NCBI GenBank assembly: GCA_902490585.1
Contig: CABUEI010000052.1
Span: 1 to 13,013 of the forward strand
Direction of reading: 5' to 3'
Source: an uncultured Oscillospiraceae bacterium
GTDB lineage: Bacteria; Bacillota; Clostridia; Oscillospirales; Ruminococcaceae
Length of the DNA: 13,013 nt
This document shows positions 6,075 to 11,982 of the stretch, piece after piece; the first letter of the stretch is position 1; the number at the start of each line of letters is the position of its first letter. Below the pieces are notes generated by a model. That model ran no database searches and had not been told where the DNA came from. It saw nothing but the letters and a program-made list of their open reading frames with translations. A program made the translations under genes and the position numbers.

Positions 6075-7838
6075 CTAAGCCTCAACCCTTGCGAAAAGCT
6101 GTTCATCGGGATCTACAAGCACCGTGTAATTGTTTGTGAATATAACCATACCGGGCTTTGAGCCGTTGGGCTTCTTTACAAACCTTATCCGTGTGTAGTC
6201 AACCGGCACTTTTGTGCTGTTCTGCGCCTTTGAACAGTACGCCGCAAGGCTTGCCGCCTGCAAGATCGCATTGTCCGATATTTCGCCGTTCTTTGCCTTT
6301 ATTATGACGTGCGAACCTGCTATGTTCTTCGTATGAAGCCACATATCATCAGGCTCGGCGGTCTTTACGGTCAGCTTGTCGTTTTGTATGTTGTTCCTGC
6401 CGATATACACGTCATAGCCGTCATCGGTGACAAAGTGCATGGGTGGTTTGGGTTTTACCTGTGTTTTCTTATTGACGGTATTCGCATGGATATAGCCGTT
6501 TGCCGCTAACTCCTGCTTTATTTCGCTTATCTCGGCATTGGAGGTTGCACGGGATGCGGCATCGAATACGCTGTCAATGTATATAAGCTCGTTTTCGCCG
6601 TCAGCTATCAGTTTTGTGAGCATTCTTTCGGCTTTTTCGAGTTTCTTATACTCCGCATAGTATTTCTGGGCGTTCTGTGACGGAGTAAGTCTTACGTCAA
6701 GCGGAACGGTAACGGTTTCACCCGTTGTATAATCCTCGGCTGTAAGCTCCGTCATACCCTTTTCCATACGGTATATGTTCGCACTTACAACATCGCCACG
6801 GACTCGGAATACCTCCCTTTCTCCGCACTGTGCAAGCTCGCCCTTCTGAAGCTCCAGCTTTCTTGCTATTCGCTCATAGGTATTCATCAGCATTTTCAGC
6901 AAATCCCTTGAACGCTGTTTCATACGTTCATTCTCCGCTTTACTGCCGTAGAATATATCGAGCAGTGCATTTGCGCCGTCTGCGTGGGATACAAGCATCT
7001 GCGTGCCGTATTGCTCTATCGGCATAAAGCAGAAATCCTTATATGCACCGTTTAAATCACGCAGTATTGTAAATCCGTCTTTACGGGCAACATATTCCCT
7101 TGCCTTTTTGATAAAGAAAAGCAAGCGGTCGTAGTTATCATCTGTCATGTCGTCAACAGAAAAATCTGTATCACGGCATGAATAGTAGGCACACTCTCTC
7201 GTAAACACGGGAGAAACACCTTCAAGGCAAGCGGTCATGTGCTTTGACAGCCGCTTTCCCTCGCCCTGTTTTACGGCATTTATCAGCTCGTCATCGGAAC
7301 AGGTGAGGAAATTGACACGGGAGAGATCCCTCGGCGGTGTTTCATATACGATATTCGGCAGTATTCGTCTTACCGACGAAACATCATCCGTAATTCGCTT
7401 TATACTGTCGATAACACGGTATACGCCGTCTTTTTTCGTCATCAGTATTATATTGCTGTGCCTGCCCATTATCTCGGCGGTAAGGCGGTTTATCACCATA
7501 TCGCCTATTTCGTTCATGCACTCAAAATCAAAGTTTATTATTCGCTCAAGTCCGTCCTGCGTTATATCGAGCAGTTTTCCGCCGCTGAGGTGCTTTCTCA
7601 GAAGCATACAGAACATAGGCGGAGCAGACGGATTTTCCGCTGTTCTCTCCGTCATGCCCACTCGTGCGGACATCGAATTTGAGCTTATCAGTATCTTATT
7701 GTGCTTTCCTGCACTGCGTATCGAAATTATTATCTCCTCACGGGAGGGCTGATAGACCTTGTCTATTCTACCGCCGACAAGTCCCGCCGACAGCATTTCG
7801 GATACCACACAGTGAAGAAAAGTGCCGTCAAGTGACAT
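6075..7838 (-). CDS. rqcH: NFACT-family ribosome quality-control factor RqcH (fibronectin-binding protein A homologue)
   Basis: The family binds the obstructed 50S subunit carrying peptidyl-tRNA and recruits tRNA-Ala to add C-terminal alanine tails that mark the stalled peptide for degradation. The same proteins were named FbpA/PavA for fibronectin binding. The 587-aa product has NFACT-N at about 1-185 (GGRIDKVYQPSREE at 22-35, PPMFCMLLRKHLSGGKLLDI at 73-92, EIMGRHSNIIL), then a helical middle and long coiled coil (about 260-440), then NFACT-R from about 472 with DDMWLHTKNIAGSHVII (497-513). At the site of the functionally important Asp-Arg pair it has Glu98-Arg99, a conservative change; I recall Glu here in other bacterial members, but the alignment needs checking. 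The start at 7838 has GGAAAGGA just upstream. It follows the nif3 gene by 21 nt and precedes valS by 37 nt. Confidence 0.93.
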   Translation of the reverse strand: MSLDGTFLHCVVSEMLSAGLVGGRIDKVYQPSREEIIISIRSAGKHNKILISSNSMSARVGMTERTAENPSAPPMFCMLLRKHLSGGKLLDITQDGLERIINFDFECMNEIGDMVINRLTAEIMGRHSNIILMTKKDGVYRVIDSIKRITDDVSSVRRILPNIVYETPPRDLSRVNFLTCSDDELINAVKQGEGKRLSKHMTACLEGVSPVFTRECAYYSCRDTDFSVDDMTDDNYDRLLFFIKKAREYVARKDGFTILRDLNGAYKDFCFMPIEQYGTQMLVSHADGANALLDIFYGSKAENERMKQRSRDLLKMLMNTYERIARKLELQKGELAQCGEREVFRVRGDVVSANIYRMEKGMTELTAEDYTTGETVTVPLDVRLTPSQNAQKYYAEYKKLEKAERMLTKLIADGENELIYIDSVFDAASRATSNAEISEIKQELAANGYIHANTVNKKTQVKPKPPMHFVTDDGYDVYIGRNNIQNDKLTVKTAEPDDMWLHTKNIAGSHVIIKAKNGEISDNAILQAASLAAYCSKAQNSTKVPVDYTRIRFVKKPNGSKPGMVIFTNNYTVLVDPDEQLFARVEA

Positions 7839-7859
7839 CGGCAGTCCTTTCCGTCACAC

Positions 7860-8633
7860 TTAAACTATATATGAGCAGGGGTCTTTACTGCTCTGTGCGA
7901 CAAATATCTGTGTATTATGGAATTTGCGGCTTAAAATACCGCAAAGGTGATTGCAAAGTATATTTTCCGTGTGGAAGTGGCCTGCGTCAATAAGGCAGAA
8001 GTCGCTGTTTACGGCATCAATCCACACGTTATGCTTAATATCCCCCGTTATAAGTGCGTCACAGCCTGCGGCTATCGCCAGGGGCAATGTGCTTCCGCCC
8101 GAACCCGAGCAGACAGCCACTCGCTTTATCGGTCTTTCGGTTTCGGTATAGCGTACCACCGTACAGTCAAACGCCTGCTTGCAGTACTCCGCAAGCGCCT
8201 TTGAATGTGTTGCTATCGGCAGATCGCATATCTTGCCGTAACCTGTGCCGTCGGGCATAACCGGTTCGAGTATCTTGTCCGAACGTTCAAACTCGAGCAG
8301 ATCGAGCATAAGGTCGGTAACGCCGTCCTTTGCCATATCGGCATTGGTGTGCATACATATAGCATTCAGCTTATTTCTTACAAGCTCAAAAACAGGCGTA
8401 CCCTCTGTCACGCTTTTCAGCGGATCAAAAATTACAGGGTGGTGCGAAATGATAAGGTTTGCCTTATTGGCTACCGCTTCTTTTATCACGTCGTTGGTTA
8501 TGTCAAGGCAAAGACAGATGCCTTTGACGTTAGCGTTCATATCTCCGACAAGAAATCCGCTGTTATCGAACTTGTCCTGCACATTAAAGGGTGCATATTC
8601 ATTCAGAAATTCATAGATAGCGCTTACTTTCAT
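7860..8633 (-). CDS. Nif3-like dinuclear metal-centre protein (YqfO/YbgI family)
   Basis: The 257-aa product belongs to the Nif3 / GTP cyclohydrolase I type 2-like family, whose cellular role is still unclear. Proposed metal ligands are all present: His64-His65 in SHHP, Asp99 in HTNAD, and His219 and Glu223 in GHFHTE. GSGGS (about 177-181) and TGDIKHN (196-202) are further family signatures. It is the short form, without the CutA-like domain inserted in the roughly 370-aa Bacillus YqfO. The start at 8633 has GGGGGAAGGG a few bases upstream. It follows trmK by 15 nt; the trmK-nif3 pair is a long-known conserved neighbourhood in Firmicutes (yqfN-yqfO), which suggests a shared role but does not reveal it. 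Confidence 0.94.
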   Translation of the reverse strand: MKVSAIYEFLNEYAPFNVQDKFDNSGFLVGDMNANVKGICLCLDITNDVIKEAVANKANLIISHHPVIFDPLKSVTEGTPVFELVRNKLNAICMHTNADMAKDGVTDLMLDLLEFERSDKILEPVMPDGTGYGKICDLPIATHSKALAEYCKQAFDCTVVRYTETERPIKRVAVCSGSGGSTLPLAIAAGCDALITGDIKHNVWIDAVNSDFCLIDAGHFHTENILCNHLCGILSRKFHNTQIFVAQSSKDPCSYIV

Positions 8634-8648
8634 AACCCTTCCCCCGAT

Positions 8649-9308
8649 TTATAATGTTTTTATTATTTTTTCTGTTTCTCTTGCGGCATCAAGCAGTCTT
8701 TTGCTTTTTGATATATCGGCTGTGGCACAGTTTTCTCCTGCACGGTTCAGTCTTTCGCATACTGCGGTAAGATATTCCTTATCCGTTACTTTTCCGGCAT
8801 AGGCAAAAGCGTCTGTGATTTCGCACTTCTCACCGCCGAAGTACACCGACATGATGACATAGTTCCTGTCGTTTTCTTTTGCGGTAAGTTCTTTTTCTAT
8901 ATAGAAGCCGTTTTTATAAAGCTCTCTTCTGAGCACCTCAGCCTTTGTCATCGGCTGAAGAATAAAATGCGTGTTTTCGCTTAAAAAGCGACAGCCTGAT
9001 ATTATCCTCGCTATAAGCTCTCCGCCCATACCTGCGATAATAACATCGTCCGCATAATCTATTTTATCAAGTCCGTCGGACAGCACAAGCCGCACCGCAT
9101 CTTCTTTTCCTATGTAGTGCATTACCGTCTGCTTTGCGGAAAGCAGAGGTCCCTCGTTTATGTCTGCCGCCGTGAGTTTTCTTTCACCGTCAAGATAAAG
9201 CCTGCAAGGGAGCAGGGCGTGATCCGTACCGACATCGCATATTTCTCCGCCTTTACGCACCATTCCTGCCGCCGCCTGAAGCCTTGGCGAGAGCGTCAGC
9301 TCCTGCAT
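8649..9308 (-). CDS. trmK: tRNA (adenine(22)-N1)-methyltransferase TrmK
   Basis: An AdoMet-dependent Rossmann-fold methyltransferase that makes m1A22 in the D-arm of tRNAs. The 219-aa product is of family length. It shows motif I DVGTDHALLP (25-34), the acidic end of strand 2 AADINEGPL (47-55), SDGLDKI (77-83), GMGGELI (93-99) and LQPM (117-120) with following helix. The C-terminal part (from about residue 160) is the helical domain that contacts tRNA. Its ATG (9308-9306) shares one base with the upstream TGA stop (9310-9308) in the string TGATG, so its translation is probably coupled to the DUF1858 gene. No strong separate ribosome-binding site is needed or evident. Confidence 0.95.
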   Translation of the reverse strand: MQELTLSPRLQAAAGMVRKGGEICDVGTDHALLPCRLYLDGERKLTAADINEGPLLSAKQTVMHYIGKEDAVRLVLSDGLDKIDYADDVIIAGMGGELIARIISGCRFLSENTHFILQPMTKAEVLRRELYKNGFYIEKELTAKENDRNYVIMSVYFGGEKCEITDAFAYAGKVTDKEYLTAVCERLNRAGENCATADISKSKRLLDAARETEKIIKTL

Positions 9309-9508
9309 CAGTTGCCGACTGCCTCGTTGAGTTTCTTAACCAGTTCATCTGCGTCAACGCCGTGTACATCGCAAGCCTGTGCTACGCTTTCGCCTCTTGA
9401 TGCGGGGCAACCTAAGCAGTGCATACCCATTTCAAGAAAGAAAGGAGCTGTAACCTCTCCGTATGCGTCTAAGATATCGCCGATTAAAGAATCCTTTGTG
9501 ATTGTCAT
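9308..9508 (-). CDS. Small DUF1858 / hybrid-cluster-associated redox-disulfide domain protein
   Basis: A 66-aa cytosolic protein made of a single DUF1858 domain. It has the N-terminal helix pattern (SLIGDILDAYGEVTAPFFLE) and the diagnostic GMHCLGCPASRGESVAQAC, with a Cys-Leu-Gly-Cys pair at residues 31 and 34 and a third Cys at 45. Family knowledge links such domains to redox or persulfide chemistry because they often accompany hybrid-cluster proteins, but no reaction is established. GGAAGGA lies 11 nt before the ATG at 9508, slightly far but usable. It is the first gene of the operon, about 45 nt after the predicted transcription start, and overlaps trmK by one base. Confidence 0.9.
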   Translation of the reverse strand: MTITKDSLIGDILDAYGEVTAPFFLEMGMHCLGCPASRGESVAQACDVHGVDADELVKKLNEAVGN

Positions 9509-9560
9509 GATTTTTACATTCCTTCCGATAGAAATTTCAGTATATAAATATACATTATCT

Positions 9561-9589
9561 ATTATACACCAATCCGGGCGGAATTACAA
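9561..9589 (-). promoter_or_regulatory. Sigma-A type promoter of the DUF1858-trmK-nif3-rqcH-valS operon
   Basis: Read on the minus strand, TTGTAA (9584-9589, four of six consensus bases) is followed by a 17-nt spacer and a perfect TATAAT (9561-9566). Transcription should begin near 9553-9555, giving a 5' leader of about 45 nt before the DUF1858 start. No riboswitch or hairpin stands out in that leader. Confidence 0.8.
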
Positions 9590-9629
9590 TAGCAGAAATG
9601 AAAGTTTACGATACATGGGGATGGGAGTA

Positions 9630-9828
9630 AAAGGTTTGTGATAAAATCCGGTTTGCAGTGCTATTGAAACACAATCCCCTCTGTCATGGCAACAGAAATG
9701 TTTTGCTGTAAATTCGCAACAGCGCCTATACAGTAAACAGTGCATGGAAAAGTTGTACTATGCCATGACATCTTCCCTTTTTCGAGGGGAGACAAGGGAC
9801 GTGGTGCAAGACGAAAGGTTTGTGATAA
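9630..9828. repeat. MITE-like inverted-repeat element flanked by 15-bp direct repeats
   Basis: A pair of inverted repeats, CCCCTC plus GTCATGGCA on the left (9676-9681 and 9683-9691) and TGCCATGAC plus GAGGGG on the right (9761-9769 and 9784-9789), encloses about 110 bp. Inside is a smaller hairpin, GCTGT (9705-9709) with ACAGC (9719-9723). Outside lies a perfect direct repeat AAAGGTTTGTGATAA at 9630-9644 and 9814-9828. No transposase is encoded. A 65-codon leftward frame spans the element (9661-9858), but it is made of the repeat arms and is not taken as a gene. The layout fits a small non-autonomous mobile or dispersed repeat; the direct repeats do not abut the inverted repeats, so they are not clean target-site duplications. 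Confidence 0.55.
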
Positions 9829-9900
9829 TTTATAACATAACAATTGTAAAAATGACAAGGTTCAGCGTAAAGTTGGCTTACGAATGAGATGAAAGGTGTT

Positions 9901-9940
9901 TAAAACGCAAACGGCAGATACGCTTTCGCATACCTGCCGT
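9901..9940 (-). terminator. Possible distal terminator of the gatB-aspS transcript
   Basis: The last 13-bp hairpin of the tandem repeat (9911-9940, GAAA loop in minus-strand RNA) is followed on the minus strand by TTGCGTTTTAAAC, a weak T-rich tract. No better intrinsic terminator is seen closer to the aspS stop at 10186-10188, so this is the best candidate. The interrupted T-tract makes it uncertain. Confidence 0.35.
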
Positions 9941-10177
9941 AATTCGTTTATAAAATTTTGCTGCCGCTTATTCCCGCCGTTTCGCTATCCTGCGGATAGC
10001 TCTGACAATTCCAAAGGCGGAATTTGGAGCGGCACATTGCCGCAAACGGCAGATACGCTTTTGCATACCTGCCGTAATTCGTTTATAAAATCTTGCTACC
10101 GTTTATTCCCGCCGTTTTGCTACGTTAAGCATAATATATCATTGCCAAAGGTGGAATTTGGTGCGGCGCATCGCCGC
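9906..10177. repeat. Tandem pair of 135-bp hairpin-rich repeat units downstream of aspS
   Basis: Two near-identical units begin at 9906 and 10041, exactly 135 bp apart. Each contains CAAACGGCAGATACGCTTT and AATTCGTTTATAAAAT, plus TATTCCCGCCGTTT, a variable segment, and CAAAGGYGGAATTTG with a GCGGC/GCCGC hairpin. In minus-strand (aspS-sense) RNA each unit forms a 13-bp hairpin, ACGGCAGGTATGC with GCGTATCTGCCGT (9911-9940 and 10046-10075), with loops GAAA and AAAA. The small hairpins at 10029-10043 and 10163-10177 differ by a compensated A-T to G-C pair. The variable segment of the first unit holds a perfect 7-bp hairpin (9984-10000). A rightward 97-codon open frame crosses both units but repeats with them and is not accepted as a gene. 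Confidence 0.85.
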
Positions 10178-10185
10178 TCGCCGCC

Positions 10186-11955
10186 TTAGACGGTGGGTTT
10201 CTGACGTACCTTTATGTGTACTTCACGGAGTTGCTGTTCTGTAACCTCTGTGGGAGCACCGAGCAGAAGATCCTGAGCGTTCGAGTTCATCGGGAATGCG
10301 ATAACCTCTCTTATGCTCTCGTCGCCTGTGAGGAGCATTATCATACGGTCAACACCGGGTGCCATACCTGCATGGGGCGGAGCGCCGTACTGGAACGCAT
10401 TGTAGAGTGCGCCGAACTTCTCGGCAACATCCTGCTCTGTGTAACCTGCAATCTCGAACGCCTTTATCATTATCTCAAGGTCGTGGTTTCTTACAGCACC
10501 GCTCGAAAGCTCAACACCGTTGCATACGATATCATACTGATATGCAAGTATGTCAAGCGGATTCTTTGTCATCAGTGCTTCAAGACCGCCCTGCGGCATT
10601 GAGAAAGGATTGTGTGTGAATATAGTCTTGCCTGTTTCTTCGTCCTCTTCGTACATGGGGAAGTCAACGATAAAGCACATTTCGTATCTGTCGTAGTCAA
10701 TCATATTCATGCGCTTTGCAACTTCTGTACGGATCTGACCTGCGAACTTAGGAGCCATTTTCTTGTTATCTGCAATGAAGTAAAGAACATCGCCTACTTC
10801 AAGAGCACATCTGTTCTTGAGTTCTTCTCTCTGTTCGTCGTTAAGGAACTTGTCGATAGGACCGAGGTACTTGAAGTTCTCGTCAACCTTTACATAGCCA
10901 AGACCCTTCATGCCGATTTCCTTAGCGAATGCTTCCATCTTCTCAAAGAAGCCCTTTGACTGACTTGCCATACCGGGAACTCTGATACCTCTTACGCACT
11001 TGTTTGCGAAAGGCTTAAAGTCGCTGTCAACGAATAAGTCGGACAGTTCTGTTATGATAAGGGGGTTACGAAGGTCGGGCTTATCCGTACCGTACTTCAG
11101 CATTGATTCAGCGTAAGGGATACGCTTGAAAGGTGCGGGAGATACGGGCTTACCGCCGAATTTCTCAAATACTGCTGATAAAACTTCTTCTGCGTTTGCA
11201 AATACATCTTCCTGTGTTGCAAATGCCATTTCAAAGTCGAGCTGATAGAACTCACCGGGTGAACGGTCTGCTCTTGCGTCTTCATCACGGAAGCAGGGAG
11301 CTATCTGGAAGTACTTATCAAAGCCTGATACCATAAGTAACTGCTTGAAGATCTGCGGTGCCTGGGGCAGAGCGTAGAACTTTCCGTGGTGCTTACGGCT
11401 GGGGATAAGATAATCTCTTGCACCCTCGGGTGAGCTTGTAGAAAGGATAGGTGTCTGTATTTCAAGGAAGCCCATCTCTGTCATCTTACTGCGTAAGAAT
11501 GAGATAACCTGTGAACGCAGTACAATGTTATTGTGCATCTTCTTGTTACGCAGGTCAAGATAACGGTACTTTAAGCGTATATCTTCCTTTGTTTCTGTAG
11601 AAGTGGGAACTTCAAACGGGAGCTGATCAACAGTTACCTTACCGAGCACTTCAAGGCTCTCGGCAACTATCTCTATAGTACCTGTAGCGATCTTGTCGTT
11701 ATAAGTACCCTCTGCTCTCTTTATTACCGTACCGCCTATTGTAACGGCACACTCCTTATTTACACCCTCAAGAAGACCCTCGTTCTTCTGGAATGTGATC
11801 TGTACATAACCGTAATGGTCACGCAGATCTATAAACTTGATTCCTCCGTGGTCACGGATGTTTTCTACCCAGCCTGCAACACGGACGCTCTTGCCGATGT
11901 CGTTTTCACTCAGCATTTCGCAGGTGTGCGTGCGGTACTTGTTCTCTAAAAACAT
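10186..11955 (-). CDS. aspS: Aspartyl-tRNA synthetase, probably non-discriminating (Asp/Asn)
   Basis: A class IIb synthetase, 589 aa, bacterial type. The N-terminal OB-fold anticodon-binding domain (1-110) has GWVENIRDHGGIKFIDLRD. The catalytic core has motif 1 (FLEIQTPILSTSSPEGARDY, from 163), motif 2 (FRDEDARADRSPGEFYQLD, from 222), a GAD-type insertion in the middle, and motif 3 (GAPPHAGMAPGVDR, ending at Arg537). His36 in RDHGG and Gly83 in RAEGT sit where, as I recall it, Pseudomonas non-discriminating AspRS has His31 and Gly81, whereas E. coli has RDLGS and a Lys. With gatB 27 nt upstream in the same direction, it probably charges both tRNA-Asp and tRNA-Asn with Asp. SPGEF and GAPPHAG differ from the E. 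coli sequence but occur in other bacterial lineages. The start at ATG 11955 is preceded by a modest A/G-rich site. I see no terminator immediately after the gene, only the repeat array. Confidence 0.97.
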   Translation of the reverse strand: MFLENKYRTHTCEMLSENDIGKSVRVAGWVENIRDHGGIKFIDLRDHYGYVQITFQKNEGLLEGVNKECAVTIGGTVIKRAEGTYNDKIATGTIEIVAESLEVLGKVTVDQLPFEVPTSTETKEDIRLKYRYLDLRNKKMHNNIVLRSQVISFLRSKMTEMGFLEIQTPILSTSSPEGARDYLIPSRKHHGKFYALPQAPQIFKQLLMVSGFDKYFQIAPCFRDEDARADRSPGEFYQLDFEMAFATQEDVFANAEEVLSAVFEKFGGKPVSPAPFKRIPYAESMLKYGTDKPDLRNPLIITELSDLFVDSDFKPFANKCVRGIRVPGMASQSKGFFEKMEAFAKEIGMKGLGYVKVDENFKYLGPIDKFLNDEQREELKNRCALEVGDVLYFIADNKKMAPKFAGQIRTEVAKRMNMIDYDRYEMCFIVDFPMYEEDEETGKTIFTHNPFSMPQGGLEALMTKNPLDILAYQYDIVCNGVELSSGAVRNHDLEIMIKAFEIAGYTEQDVAEKFGALYNAFQYGAPPHAGMAPGVDRMIMLLTGDESIREVIAFPMNSNAQDLLLGAPTEVTEQQLREVHIKVRQKPTV

Positions 11956-11982
11956 TTCTTTCTTGCCTTTCTTTCTTTATAA

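Noticed and set aside
6038..6106. Upstream extension of valS to an ATG at 6106
   Set aside because: It would overlap the end of the RqcH gene and adds 23 residues atypical of ValRS. The ATG at 6037 has a ribosome-binding site and begins the conserved N-terminus.
7237..7752. 171-codon rightward frame opposite the RqcH gene
   Set aside because: It is fully antisense to a well-conserved NFACT protein, with no ribosome-binding site or family signature.
8205..8654. 149-codon rightward frame opposite the nif3 gene
   Set aside because: It is antisense to a protein with intact metal-binding motifs and has no supporting start signal.
9661..9858. 65-codon leftward frame in the intergenic repeat region
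   Set aside because: It spans the inverted-repeat element and its composition follows the repeat arms. It lacks a ribosome-binding site and a recognisable domain.
9896..10189. 97-codon rightward frame downstream of aspS
   Set aside because: Its sequence repeats itself with the 135-bp DNA period and lies antisense to the structured repeats, so it is a by-product of the tandem array.
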